A stretch of DNA of 64,000 nucleotides from Gigaspora rosea (GCA_003550325.1 QKWP01000237.1:151033-215032); one strand, 5' to 3'. Counted from the stretch's first letter, positions 35,322-46,679 are shown. A program made the numbers and translations. Notes: generated by a model not told the origin, from the letters alone.

Positions 35322-36264
35322 TAGTGATGCCGAGAAAACCTTTTAACGACACTATGTTAAGTTTTATCACGTGGTAAAACTAATTTTAACTTTTATCGTA
35401 GGCTAAAACCGTTAAAATAAAAATTGATATATTAATTATAACTAATGATAATTGATCAAAAATTAAATTATCAAACGACATAATTGTTAAATAAAATAAC
35501 GTCAAATAATTTAATAATTCTTTACTTGTTCAACATGTCAAAATAATATTGATAATAATCCAATTGCTACAAGCAATACTGACGATTGTTCAATATCCTC
35601 CTCTTCTTCAATGAATAAAAAATCTAGTGGTCGGCCTCGAGAAGAAGTATGGGATGACTATAATATTGATAAAAAAAATGGAAGATACTATTCTATTCAA
35701 TGTAAATATTGTTCTACGCACTGGCAAAGAGGAATACCAGCCAATATGGAATTACATTTGGCTAATGAATGTTCTAGTTGTCCACAATACAAACAAAAAT
35801 ATTGGCAGGATAAAATTGAGAATCGACGTAATAATTATCAAAGAACTTATAAAACAAAACGTCGCAAAGCAACATATCTGGTTAATACAAATGATTCAGA
35901 GTCTCTTACAAATGATTTAGAGTCTCTTTCTATAGATCGTCAAAATTTACTTGACCGTGCTGTATTAAAAGCTTGAGTTGGATGCGATATATCTTTTGAA
36001 CTTATTGATAACCCATTTATGCAAGATTTATTTATGCGACTTAATCCTGCATATCACCCACAATAAAGTCTTGAATTTTCGTAAATTACAGTTTTATTGC
36101 ATGTGTATTCGACAATGTAAAGAAAATAACCTATCACTATAATTATATACGCAGTTATAACTTTTTTATTTTAACGGTTTTAGCCTACGATAAAAGTTAA
36201 AATCAGTTTTACCACGTGATAAAACCAAAACATAGTGCCGTTAAAAGGTTTTCTCGGCATCACA
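35322..36264. mobile_element. hAT-family deletion derivative
   Basis: Starts TAGTGATGCCGAGAAAACC (YAGNG start, typical hAT). The inverse, GGTTTTCTCGGCATCAC, ends at 36264. Inverted arms extend ~90 bp and include TTTATCACGTGGTAAAA against TTTTACCACGTGATAAA and AACTTTTATCGTAGGCTAAA. The interior holds a BED-finger frame (35611-35976) and nothing of the catalytic core. No intact 8 bp target duplication seen. The segmental copy B (about 48455) represents the unoccupied site. Confidence 0.8.
35611..36072 (+). pseudogene. BED zinc finger N-terminus of a hAT transposase, truncated
   Basis: An intact frame of 121 residues (35611-35976). GRPREEVWDDY leads into CKYC (C50, C53 region), then HLANEC, giving the C-x2-C...H-x4-C BED pattern, and a basic YQRTYKTKRRK stretch follows. 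BED fingers bind the ends of hAT transposons. The frame stops at TGA 35974-35976, right where the family usually has KAW. Homologous-looking sequence (ISFELIDNPFMQDLFMRLNP) continues in the same frame to a second stop at 36063. The RNase-H-like catalytic domain is missing. A bound but inactive BED peptide could still act as a repressor of related transposons; that is conjecture. Confidence 0.75.
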
Positions 36265-36656
36265 CATAACAAATATAACAAATAACTAACTTTGATATTT
36301 AATCACGAGCTATTAAAACACAAATATTTTAATTAAACGATATTAATCAATTTAACTTTATCAAATATAATTTAGTTATATTTTATAGGCTTATCTCAAT
36401 TTGGCTATTATTTAATATTTTTCGTGACGTAAGTTATAAGTTTCACATAACGTTAAGCATTTATTGTTTACTCATTGACTAAATATCAAAAGCAAACAAC
36501 CAATACAAAATCAAATACAAAATCCAGTACAAATTCTTTCAATTTTGTTAATGCTTTTAAGGGTTAAAAGTTGTTTAATCGCAAAAAATTACATTACATC
36601 ATTAATCATTATTTATCATATTGATTATCCAATACTAAATTTATAATAGTACTACG

Positions 36657-37190
36657 GCATCCACTTATTTGCGCAGGTAATACAAATCCCTGTTCCAATC
36701 GGAAAGTGCAATTGACTATAGTAAGCATTAATCTAACATTATAGCCTAATGTTGCATCCACTTATTTGCGCGGGTAATACAAGCTCCTGGAGAGGAAATA
36801 GCCAATCGGAGAGTGCAAATTTTGACTATTCCGGATCGGCCCGACGAAGAATTCGAACACGCGTAAAAGAAGAAAAAAGTGAAAATACGAAAAAACTAAT
36901 GTTTAAATCGATCTTGGTGCCTAATTAAAAATGACGGGAATGAAATTTTACTTATATTAAGCATCACTCTAACCCTATAGTCCTTAACGTTAAGGCCCTA
37001 ACCCTAAATTTTTATCTCACGCACTTAGTTTATTTACAAATTGAATTCCTTTTTTGGTTTGTGTTACCCGCGCAAATAAGTAAAATGTCTAATGTTAAGG
37101 CTCTAACCCTAAATTTTTGTCTCACGCACCTAGTTATTACAAAAATAAGATCCTTTTTTTGTTTGTATTACTAAGCAAATAAGTAAAATG
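36657..37190. mobile_element. TIR element with tandemly doubled arms
   Basis: GCATCCACTTATTTGCGC occurs at 36657 and again at 36754. The inverse GCAAATAAGTAAAATG ends at 37087 and again at 37190. Each arm (about 97 and 103 bp) is thus a direct duplication, giving nested outer and inner TIR pairs. CTAACCCTAAATTTTT recurs in the right-arm copies. Lies directly upstream of kinase array 1. Confidence 0.8.
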
Positions 37191-37192
37191 CG

Positions 37193-37337
37193 TACGTACG
37201 TACGTTGTACCTTGTTAAAAAACAAGTATAGCGCAGGCGGTGCAACAATACTGCAGTATTAGACTTACATTAAACATTCCACTGTATAATACAAGAGTTT
37301 AATTTCTTGAAATAGTATCACATCAACGTTTAAAATC
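37193..37337 (+). promoter_or_regulatory. Proposed promoter and leader of kinase array 1
   Basis: The last ~20 bp before the ATG (ACATCAACGTTTAAAAT) are nearly identical to those before array 2 (55926-55943), although the sequence further upstream differs. The conserved leader supports the ATG choice in both arrays. CGTACGTACGTACG palindrome at the left edge. Confidence 0.4.
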
Positions 37338-37715
37338 ATGCCTATGTCAAAATGTACAAATTGTAACCGATATAACACTTCTTTCGCTTTCGCTTGGTGT
37401 CAAGCATGCGACCCTCAGAGAACAACACAAGGATGGACAAGTGGAAATAAGGATGTCGACAATTGCATTCTTGAATTTCAACGTAAAGCTACAGGTTATG
37501 AAGATGTAATCGAATGGATACCTTTTACAAAGTTAGTCAATATTCAAAAGATCGGTGATAGATTTTTAGCGACCTGGTTAGATGGAATACGATATCTGGA
37601 AAAATATAAAAATGAAAATGATAAATATGAATATAAACAGTCACGTACGCCACCGTGCCTAGTGGATCTTAAAACATTACCTAGCTTACCAAGTTTATTA
37701 GATGCATTAAAAGAA
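37338..37715 (+). CDS. Array 1 exon 1: CxxC finger leader and loop-less N-lobe
   Basis: 126 codons, exactly the length of array 2 exon 1. Starts MPMSKCTNC; finger C-x2-C-x10-C-x2-C followed by QGWTSGNKDVDNCI and EWIPFTKL; then IGDRFLATWLDG with no glycine loop. Ends LKE before GTAAGT. Intact. Confidence 0.7.
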
Positions 37716-37812
37716 GTAAGTTTATATTATTTATTATATTTATATTATTTATTATATATGCAATTTATTTAATTGATAACATATTACTTAAATTCTATTT
37801 ATATCCTGTAAG

Positions 37813-38286
37813 TTTAAAAATTATACGCAATCAGAGTATCAACGTGTATATGGATTAACTCAAGACATAACTACAAATGAATATTTGATAGTATTTGATC
37901 AATTTTCTTTCGAAAGAGTTTATGTATATGGACATTGTGCAAGTTGCTACCGAAATAACACATCTGAAGCTTGGTGCCAAACATGTGACACTCAGAAAAT
38001 AATACAAGGGTGGACAAGTGGAAATGAGGATGTCGACAATTGCATTAAAGAATTTCAATTTAAAGCCACGTTTTATGAAGAAGTAATCGAATGGATTCCA
38101 TTCAACAAATTAGACAATGTTCATAATATCGGTGATAGATTTTTTGCAACCTGGTTAGATGGAATGCGATATAGAATAGAATATGACAATAAACAATATG
38201 CAAATGAACAATTACGTACGCCACCATGCGTAGTGGAGATTAAAAAATTAACTAGTTCGCCAAGATTATTAGATATATTAAAAGAA
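37813..38286 (+). CDS. Array 1 exon 2 repeat unit
   Basis: 158 codons, open throughout. FKNYTQ... then VYGLTQDITTNEYLIVFDQF (helix C to strand 5 of the preceding lobe), finger CASC...CQTC, EWIPFNKLDN, IGDRFFATWLDG, VVEIKKL. Intact. Confidence 0.7.
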
Positions 38287-38371
38287 GTAAGTTTATATTA
38301 TTATTATATACGTAGCTTATTTAATTGATATAACGTATTTATATAAATAAATTCTACTTATTTTTGTTAAG

Positions 38372-38869
38372 TTCAAAAATAATATCGATATCCAATTAGA
38401 GGGTAAATTAGAGGATCAACATGTATATGGATTAACTCAAAACATAACTACAAATGAATATATGTTGGTATTTGATGAATTTGGTTCAAAAAGGAATTAT
38501 AAATACGGAAAATGTGCAAATTGCAACCGATATAACACAAATTACGCTTGGTGTCTAACATGTGACCCTTTGAAAACATCACAAGGATGGACAAGTGGAA
38601 ATAAAGATGTCGATAATTGCATTAAAGAATTTCAATTTCAAGCCTCATCTTATGAAGGAGAAATCGAATGGATTCCTTTTAATAAATTAGTCAATTTTCA
38701 AAAGATCGGTGATAGATTGTTTGTAACCTGGTTAGATGGAATACGATATGTGAAAGAATATGTCAATGAACATAATGAATGTGAATACAAACAATTACGT
38801 ACACCATCTTGCTTAGTGGATATTAAAACATTAACTAGTTCACCAAATTTATTAGATACATTAAAAGAA
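38372..38869 (+). CDS. Array 1 exon 3 repeat unit
   Basis: 166 codons, intact. Closest in sequence to array 2 exon 5 (shared LEDQ.VYGLTQN segment after FKNN). Finger CANCNRYNTNYAWCLTC; loop-less IGDRLFVTWLDG. Confidence 0.7.
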
Positions 38870-38890
38870 GTAAGATAATATTATTATGTT

Positions 38891-39038
38891 AGGGTGAAAC
38901 CCGAACAACTAGCTAGTAAAACCCGCTTTGATCATAGGGTTTGGGTGAAATCCGCGTTAGCATAGTGTGTTTTATATGTTTCAGCCTCATGTGATCTGCA
39001 TAGCGGATTTTACTAGCTAGCTGCGCAGGTTTCACCCT
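38891..39038. mobile_element. MITE inside intron 3 of array 1
   Basis: 148 bp. AGGGTGAAACC and GGTTTCACCCT form the ends, with AGCTAGTAAAACCCGC against GCGGATTTTACTAGCT further in. It lengthens the intron from ~85 to 234 bp without touching the splice sites. No other array intron carries it. Confidence 0.8.
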
Positions 39039-39103
39039 GTCGTATATTAATAGTTTATTTCATTGATAACATATTTACATAAATTCTATTTATATCTTGT
39101 AAG

Positions 39104-39580
39104 TTTGAAAATCATATGCAATTAAAGAATAGAAGTGTCTATGGATTAACTCAAAACATAACTACAAATGAATATATGATAGTATTTGATTAATTTAGCT
39201 CCGAAAGAGATTATAAATATGGAAAATGTGCAAATTGCAAACGATATAACACAGATTACGCTTGGTGTCAAACATGTGACCCTGAGAAAATAATACAAGG
39301 GTGGACAAGTGGAAATAAGGATGTCGATAATTGCATTAAAGAATTTCAACTTGAAGCCACATCTTATGAAAATGTAATCGAATGGATTTCTTTTAATAAA
39401 TTAGATAATATTCAAGAAATTGATGATAGATTTTTAGCAACTTGGTTAGATGGAATACGATATGTAAAAGGTAAAAAATATGGCTATAGATATACTCAGT
39501 CACAGTTACGTACGGCATCATGCGTAGTGGAGCTTAAAACATTAAATAGTTCACCAAATTTATTAGAAATGTTAAAAGAA
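39104..39580 (+). pseudogene. Array 1 exon 4 repeat unit, one stop
   Basis: 159 codons with splice sites preserved; TAA at 39191-39193 replaces the CAA found in sister units (FDQF). Rest of the unit is open: finger CANCKRYNTDYAWCQTC, loop-less IDDRFLATWLDG. Confidence 0.7.
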
Positions 39581-39658
39581 GTAAGATAGAATATTTAAAT
39601 TATAATTGTATGGTACTAATGTATATTGCTTTATTTAATTCATATCTTATTTGTTAAG

Positions 39659-40144
39659 TTTAAAGATTGTGTACAGTTGAAGAATAGTGAACTTAAAGTA
39701 TATGGACTAACTCAAAATACTGCAACAAATGAGTATATGTTGGTGTTTGATGATTTTGGCTCAAAAAGGCATCATAAATACGGAAAATGTGCAAATTGCA
39801 ACCGATATAACACATCTGAAGCTTGGTGTCAAACATGCGACCTTCAGAAAACAATGCAAGTGTGGACAAGTTGAAATAAGGATGTCGATAATTGCATTCA
39901 TGAATTTCAACTTAAAGCTACATCTAATGAAGATGTAATTGAATGGGTTCCTTTTAATAAATTAGATAATTTTCAAAAGATTGTTGATAGATTTTTTGCA
40001 ACTTGGTTAGATGGAGTACGATATACGGAAATATATAAAAATGAAAAGTTTGAAGATGAATATAAACAGTCACGTACACCATCATGCGTAGTGGAGCTTA
40101 AAACATTAACTAGTTCACAAAATTTAATAGAAGTTCTAAAAGAA
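39659..40144 (+). pseudogene. Array 1 exon 5 repeat unit, one stop
   Basis: 162 codons; TGA at 39872-39874 replaces GGA in WTSGN. Shares the peculiar TMQVWTS variant with array 2 exon 8, so these two occupy equivalent positions. Confidence 0.7.
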
Positions 40145-40224
40145 GTAAGATAGAATATTTAAATTATTATTATACTATGATACTGTTTATTGCCTTATTT
40201 TAATTCATATTTGTATTCAATAAG

Positions 40225-40704
40225 TTTAAAGAATGTGTGCAATTGAAGAATAGTGTGCTTAAAGTATATGGACTGACTCAAAATACTGCAACAAATGAAT
40301 ATATGTTTGTATTTGAAGAATTTAGTTCTAAAAGATCTGTAATTAATGGAAAATGTGCAAATTGCAACCGATATAACACAGATTACGCTTGGTGTCAAAC
40401 ATGTGACTCTCTGAAAACAACGCAAGGATGGACAAGTGGAAATAAGGATGTCGATGATTGCATTAAAGAATTTCAACTTAAAGTCATATCTTATAAGGAT
40501 GTAATCGAGTGGATCCCTTTTAATAGATTAGATAATGTTCGAAAAATTGGTGAAGGGGGGTTTGGCTCAGTGTTTTCAGCAACGTGATTAGATGGTAAAA
40601 GGAGTACAATTTTATATGAAGGTAAATGGACACGATCACGTACACCATCGTATGTAGTTGCACTTAAGATATTACCTGGATCACAGAATAATTTTTTAAA
40701 AGAA
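40225..40704 (+). pseudogene. Array 1 exon 6: N-lobe with glycine loop, one stop
   Basis: 160 codons. The only unit of this array with IGEGGFGSVFSAT and VALK. TGA at 40585-40587 stands where array 2 exon 9 has TGG. Confidence 0.75.
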
Positions 40705-40777
40705 GTAAGTTGAAATTGTTTATTTGTTATTAATATAGATAAATTTTTAATATTATAAATTTTAATTATTTAACAAG

Positions 40778-41623
40778 TTTAAAAGTTATATGCAATTTAG
40801 ATTAGTTGGCAGTAATCTTGAGGTATATGGAATAACCCAAAACACAACTAATGATGAATATTTGATGGTATTTCAATATGCCAATAAAGGAAGTCTTCAC
40901 AAGTTTCTACTATCAAACTTTCGAGAACTTAATTGGAAAAGTAAATTAAAGCAACTTCTTGATATATCAGAAAGTTTAAGGAGATTACACAAAGCAGAAT
41001 GTGTTCACGGAGATTTTCATAGTGGTAATATATTGCAAAATCAACATATTAATGGTGATTTAATATCTTATATCGCAGATCTAGGATTGTCTAGAAAGAA
41101 AGATGAATCTGACCCAGATGATAGTATTTACGGCGTTTTACCGTATGTTGCGCCAGAAGTGCTAACTGAACGATCATATACAATGGCATCAGATATTTAT
41201 AGCTTTGGTATTATTATGGTTGAAGTTTCTATAGGAAAACCACCTCACTACAATGTTGAATACGACGAGATGTTAGCTATTAAAATATGTAATGGATTAC
41301 GTCCTGAGTTTGCTAAAGGCACTCCTGAATGTTATATCCAATTAGCCAATAAATGTATGGATGCTAATCCTTCTAATAGACCAAATGCATCTGATATCTC
41401 TATGACTTTGGAAGATTGGCATGTGATGGTATATTTTAATGATGTAAAAGACAAAAATGATTTAACAATATTAAAAGCATTCAAATCTGCGGATGAAATT
41501 ATTCCGACATCATCAACCGAATTGCCAAATTATTCTAAAGATAAACTTACAAGCAAACTTCTTAACTTCAAAAATCTTAATTCATGTGGTAAATATGCAC
41601 ATTATAATATATCAGACTTTTAA
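40778..41623 (+). CDS. Array 1 exon 7: protein kinase C-lobe
   Basis: 281 residues, uninterrupted. Hinge MVFQYANKGSLHKFL; catalytic loop HGDFHSGNIL (D and N present; R of HRD replaced by G, common in this fungal group); DLGLSR activation segment start; YVAPEVL; SDIYSFGIIMVE; GLRPEF...CYIQLANKCMDANPSNRPNA closing subdomain XI. A Ser/Thr-rich tail with ADEIIPTSSTELP follows. Lacks its own N-lobe and depends on splicing to exon 6. Its sequence is close to array 2 exon 10. Confidence 0.85.
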   Translation, partial: FKSYMQFRLVGSNLEVYGITQNTTNDEYLMVFQYANKGSLHKFLLSNFRELNWKSKLKQLLDISESLRRLHKAECVHGDFHSGNILQNQHINGDLISYIADLGLSRKKDESDPDDSIYGVLPYVAPEVLTERSYTMASDIYSFGIIMVEVSIGKPPHYNVEYDEMLAIKICNGLRPEFAKGTPECYIQLANKCMDANPSNRPNASDISMTLEDWHVMVYFNDVKDKNDLTILKAFKSADEIIPTSSTELPNYSKDKLTSKLLNFKNLNSCGKYAHYNISDF

Positions 41624-44600
41624 GCAATGAAAGTTTTAATGATTGTATAATTTATAGATTCTGGTATATGCGATCTTTCAATTGATAATTACATTACTTC
41701 GCGTATGTATCAAATATTTTTCATTCTATTAAGTAAAAAGATGGCTTATTTAATGATATAAATCCATTATTTTTAATAGCCGATAAGAAATAATCTGAAC
41801 TGACTTTATTAACTTTAAATTTCGAAATTTGTTGAAAATGCAGACTTTGTTTTGAAACTTAAGGTCAGAATTAAGCTTAGTTATTTAGGTCACTGAATTA
41901 GTAAGGCTAAGAATAAAGCAGTGCTCTAGTTGAGTTCATTGCTACACTAATTGATATGCTGTAAAGGAGTGTATACAACACCCGGTCTATTTTATTCCAC
42001 CAATTTTTAAACCCTTTAGTAGTGATAATGTCATGAATAAAAAAATTTTAAATGTATGCAGTTTAGTATCTATGAAAATAAAACCATATTTAACGAATAA
42101 AACTCCGTGATTCGCGCCTGATCTAATATATGGGATCCTATATAAACGTATGACATAAATTGAAAGCTAGTTATTTCGACATTTTTTTAAATTTTATTCT
42201 AATGTACTTGATATGAAAATGTCTTCGGTTAAACTGGCATCTGGATATATCGACAGTATCTTTATTTTGAGATTGTCTATATGACAAGAGTAGAGTTACA
42301 GGTGTAACTCCGTAATTTGTTGTAACTATAGGTCACGGCATTACTTGAAGTAATTTAATAAATGTAATTTTATTAATTTGAAGATACAGTTTCAGAAATA
42401 ATATATTTGAAAATAATTAGGTGTTTAAAAGATTCTATTTTCTGTTTTAAAATCCTGAATCTAAAATTATAGTGTTTGGAAAAAAAATTTTGTTTTAAAA
42501 CGATCACTAGTAATAAACATGTACATAAGATAACACAGAATTTTGCTTATGAAACCATTTTTCGTACTCTAACGAAAATATTCCTTGCAAAATTTTGGTA
42601 TGAACCATATCCCCCTTCAGTCCCGAAGTCAATCCTTACCTAACTTTAAATCGGGTTTGATTTAGTTAATAATTTATACGCATTTAGCAATATTAAAGTT
42701 GGTCCCTTTATTATTAAGAGATAATTTATTAGAATTACTTTATTATATATGAAAAATATGCAGCAATGTTTTGTATAAAGATTAGGCTGTACAGCTTTTG
42801 TTAAGATTTTTCTAGAAAATAAAACAAACAGGTGACGATTGTAAAGATTAGAATTAAGTCTTGTATTGAAAGATAATGTGACTATTAATATCGTCAACAA
42901 TCAATATTCTGAGATCAAAAGTGTAGAATTTGAAACAGGCCAGATGAGCTATGGTCAAAATTATAGAAAAATTTATAATATCGCTATGTAAAATATAGAG
43001 ATGGATTTAAAGCGTTGCCTAGCAAAGATGTAAAGAAATCTAACAGTTTTGTTTATATACTTTTATAATTTTATTCAAAACCAGGCTTACAATACATTTT
43101 CTAATTATTAAATTTATTAATATTAGAAATTGAAGTAAATAAAAAACTTAAGCTTCAGACTACTACCCATTTACATGAAATTCAATACTGGTTCATAAAC
43201 TAGGCAATTTCTAATAAACTAAGTAATCTGGTAAACCATTTGACTCTGTTGTCATCTAGGAATTAATTAACTTTATATTAAGACTGCTAAAGCTAAATAG
43301 TAACTTTAATGTTCAGTAATTTTAGCATACTATAAATTTATTAACAGGTTATTTCTTGATAATTGCTATTATTTCTATTTGTTTATTTTTATATACATTG
43401 GGTTAATCAATAATGATTTCTTCTTAATCAGTTTAAGTTATTTAATTCTAATTTATTAGGGTGTTTAAAGAATCTCAATAAAATTATATTGATTTGCAGA
43501 GTCATATAATGATAATTTAACTTATTTAATTTATTTAATTATATAAATTAGTATTAATCTATAAATTAGTATTAATCTAAAATATTTGAATTTAAGATTT
43601 TATTTTATTTTTGATGTGCGTAGTCTATATAACCCAATGCTATTGAAAAATACTTGTAAAATGTATCATTATAAACTCCTAATTGAAGCATTTAAGCTAT
43701 TGTTCCATAATTAATTCTTATTTTGTTAATTTATGAATATCTATATGCTATAAGATTATCAGTTAGTATTAATTGAATTATTTAGATAGTCTACACATAT
43801 TGCATTTGATTTTTGCTTATTACATTTCTTTAGTTCATTAAGTCAATAATTATTTATTAATTGAAGTATTCATATATACTGTTTATATTTCTTTTTTAAT
43901 TTCTTATTTGCATTTATTTAATTTGTATATGTTAATTTTTTTTTTACCGATAGAAAATGTTGCAGTGCAAAAAATGTTGACATATGTAATAGTCATCTAA
44001 CGGATATCGTGGATTAGAACGGTGAAACCGTGGTAATACATGATTATGGCACACGTGAAATGTCTGATCTATTTCGCGTTTTCTATGCCCCTAACATTTC
44101 TGATTAAAATTTTTACTGATGTGGATAAATTTTTGATATTTTCATGGCATTGCATCATTATAAAAATATCATCAAAATGTTTATGGCAGAAAGTCATTAG
44201 AGGCTGTGAAATTAATTTACTATTCAATCAAATGTACGTATACCATCCCAGCATAGTCATTAAAATCAAGGCAGATTTTTATAATAAAGATTTTTTATAA
44301 ATTTGAACAAGAATAACTTAGCAGACACTTAAATAATTCAATAAAATTATCATTAAATAATTTTTACAAATTTGTTTAATTAATTTAAAAAAATTTATCA
44401 AATTTTATTTAATTTCTGTTAAGTTATCCTTATTTAAAATCTAAAAAAAAAAACATTAAAAAATATTTGCTTGTTTTCTATATATAACTGGTCAAATTAA
44501 ATTTTTTTTAAAATTAAACAATCTAGAAGTTATTTATATGATATAGGCTTTTATACAGAAAAAATACTGACTAATTTAATACTTTAATGATTCAAACAAA

Positions 44601-45735
44601 TAATACTTTAAAAGTATAAACAAATTATATTTTATACTTTAACGATTCAAATAAATATAATTATAAACTATTTGCAAGTAAATATCAAATTGAATTTTTA
44701 GAGACTTTTTTTAAAAAAAAATTCTTTTTTTTTTTTTTTTTTACAAAATTTTATTATATAAATAGGTCAACAAAATTCGTACAGTCAAATATCGAAACCA
44801 TAATTGTCTAAATTATATCAAAATTCCACAGGCCCCTGCAAGATCAGTACTTGGTCGCATAGCAAGCCATTTCTAAAAATTTAAGTAATCCGCGTGACTA
44901 GTCATGAAGAATTTATCAGTTTAAAACTGAACTACTAAATTAATAAAGCTTATTTAATTGCCTATTTTATGATATTAGTTGATTGGCAAATTTCATATGA
45001 TCATTTGCCTATAAGTTTCTGTCTTATTAATGATGACAATATCATTTTCATGATATATAATATAATTCATATTTTTTTTCTTTTTTTCCTGTCACTTAGT
45101 CAATTACGGTCATTCATAAATCAAGTTAAGTTAGTTATTACTTAAAAAATTAAAGCATATCAAGTTTTTATTATTTATATTGATTAACAGAAAAAGATAT
45201 ACGATTGTTTGACAATTGAGGTATTAGAATAGGTATACTATCTCACTATGACTGATAGATATTCAGATTAAATTAAGAAACTTACTTCATTCTTTGGAGT
45301 TGCATAATTCTACATAGTCAAACAGTTACTGAAGAATACTTATCGTTCTGAAACCTTCAAATAGAAGTATTCAAGTTACTTCTCATTAATTATTATATCA
45401 TGATATAGCTTGAACACAATACTACCAACCATTCATTTAATTTTTTTCCTAATCACTTTATTATTTGAATTGTATGTATTCCATTTATTAAAATGGAAAC
45501 CTAGAAGAAAATTTTGAATTACATTAAAAGGTCACTATTATTGAACGTAATTAGCTTAATTTACATCTGTATAAATAATATCTTTATCTACGGTTCAACC
45601 TGTGATCTATTCGTCCACATTCACGCGAGTACTAAAATTCAACTAAGTGTTTAATAAACGTGCGTAAAACAATGTCAGATATATGAAATCTATTCTAATT
45701 CAATAAATTATCCCGTTTCAGAATTTGCTACTCAA
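41624..45735. other. 4 kb intergenic region, no gene recognised
   Basis: AT-rich with a MITE relative at 42517-42707. A less AT-rich patch at 43985-44300 includes a small ACGGTGAAACCGT hairpin and an 86-residue frame (44040-44300) without a recognised motif. ATTAGGGTGTTT recurs at ~43457 and 46843. No coding region is supported. Confidence 0.4.
42517..42707. mobile_element. MITE relative of 29908-30145
   Basis: ACATGTACATAAGATAACAC, TTTTGCTTATGAAACCA and TTCCTTGCAAAATTTT line up in order with 29908-30145. The right end is decayed. Confidence 0.65.
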
Positions 45736-45739
45736 TTCC

Positions 45740-46640
45740 CGATCTTATAATAAGCGATTACGAAAAAGCATTAATGCATTTGAATAAATTATTAGAATTT
45801 GATTCAAATACAGTAATTCTAAAGCATTGAATCACTTGCAAATTTTAATAAATCATTAGAAATTGAACAAAATCATGCCAAGTATTGAAAAATCGTGGAT
45901 AAACGTTTTTAAAAGATATAGAAATTTGAGAAATCAGTACAGACTTTATTAGAAATTAATCTCAACGATCCAGATGTATTATGTAATCGAGGGTCAGTCT
46001 ATAAAATGCTAAGTAGATATGATTAATTCCTTAAAGATTTAAATAATTAATTGATCTTAATAACAGATAATGCGGATGTATTAAGTAATCGAGGATTAAC
46101 CAACCCATCTAGAAATTGGTAAATATGAAGGATTACTCAATAATTTAAATAAATTAATAGAAATTCGACCGACTTGCAGATATAAATAGTTCATAAAATA
46201 TACAATCAAATATTACTGAATTATGTTGTATGTAGAAAATTTTTCAAGAGACAGGCAAATATGAAGAATCACTAGCGGATTTAAATAAATCGTTGGAGAT
46301 CTGGCCGAATATGCTTGGGCATTACATTTACGTGGACAAACTTATCTATAAATGAGAAAATATGATGAATATCTCATTGATATTACTGAATCATTAGAAA
46401 TTATGCAAATTAATGCTGTAGCATTGAATTATCGAGGATTAGTGTATCAATATATGGGCATCTATGAAGAATCGCTTAAAGACTATAAGAAGTCATTAAA
46501 AATCGTTCCAAGCAATTCTACGGCATTCATTAATCGAGGATTGACATATCTAATATTAAGAGTCGTATAATAACTTTAATGAAGTATTAAAAATCGATCC
46601 AACTAACATTGTAGTATTAAGCAATAGAGGAATTATATAG
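45740..46640 (+). pseudogene. Decayed TPR-repeat protein gene
   Basis: Successive ~100 bp units encode fragments of the 34-residue TPR: EKALMHLNKLLEFDSNT, LEINLNDPDVLCNRGSVYKML, then a longer open stretch (46352-46570) RKYDEYLIDITESLEI..NAVALNYRGLVYQYMGIYEESLKDYKKSLKIVPSNSTAFINRG (pieces shown are shorter than this span and read in one frame). Units carry the TPR pattern Y...G.Y..SL.D..KSLEI.P.N. Stops and frame changes are spread through the locus, so it is a pseudogene. TPR/Sel1 scaffolds are strongly expanded in this fungal lineage. Confidence 0.75.
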
Positions 46641-46679
46641 AAAATTATGAATCACTTAATAACAAAAGCAGTTATATTA

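Larger units (their letters stand above)
34440..36605 (+). repeat. Segmental duplication, copy A (flank of kinase array 1)
   Basis: Collinear and same-strand with 46680-48800. Shared landmarks are GATTAGCAAGTGATCGCAAT, AACATCAACAGTC..TGTTGCTCC, ATAATAATCGTTGC, TTTTTCAAGGCAGGTA and AAATCACGAG near the end. Copy A carries the hAT insertion at 35322-36264 that copy B lacks. Copy B has ~780 bp extra at 46740-47520. Confidence 0.8.
37338..41623 (+). pseudogene. Kinase exon array 1: tandem loop-less N-lobe exons plus a kinase C-lobe
   Basis: A seven-exon gene model: 37338-37715, 37813-38286, 38372-38869, 39104-39580, 39659-40144, 40225-40704, 40778-41623. Introns run GTAAG to AAG, are 74-98 bp (one is 234 bp because of an inserted MITE), and are all phase 0. 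Exons 1-5 each end in a kinase N-lobe lacking the glycine loop (IGDRF.ATWLDG) but keeping the VAIK-type lysine region (V.LKTL). Exon 6 has IGEGGFGSVFSAT and VALK. Exon 7 has the catalytic loop HGDFHSGNIL, DLG for DFG, and APE, so it is a TKL-type kinase C-lobe. Stops interrupt exon 4 (TAA 39191), exon 5 (TGA 39872) and exon 6 (TGA 40585, in place of the W after the glycine loop). Because exon 6 supplies the only intact ATP-binding lobe, full-length active kinase is unlikely; exons 1-3 remain open. Typical Rhizophagus kinases have one such N-lobe, not six. Confidence 0.75.

Noticed and set aside
43980-44060. GTGGTAATACATG resembling a piece of 18S rRNA
   Set aside because: Only a dozen bases match memory of the rRNA motif and the flanks do not.
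44040-44300. 86-residue plus-strand frame as a gene
   Set aside because: No motif, no splice or neighbour support; left as unassigned.
46352-46570. Short frame as an intact small TPR gene
   Set aside because: TPR-like sequence continues on both sides in other frames, so it is part of a decayed longer gene.
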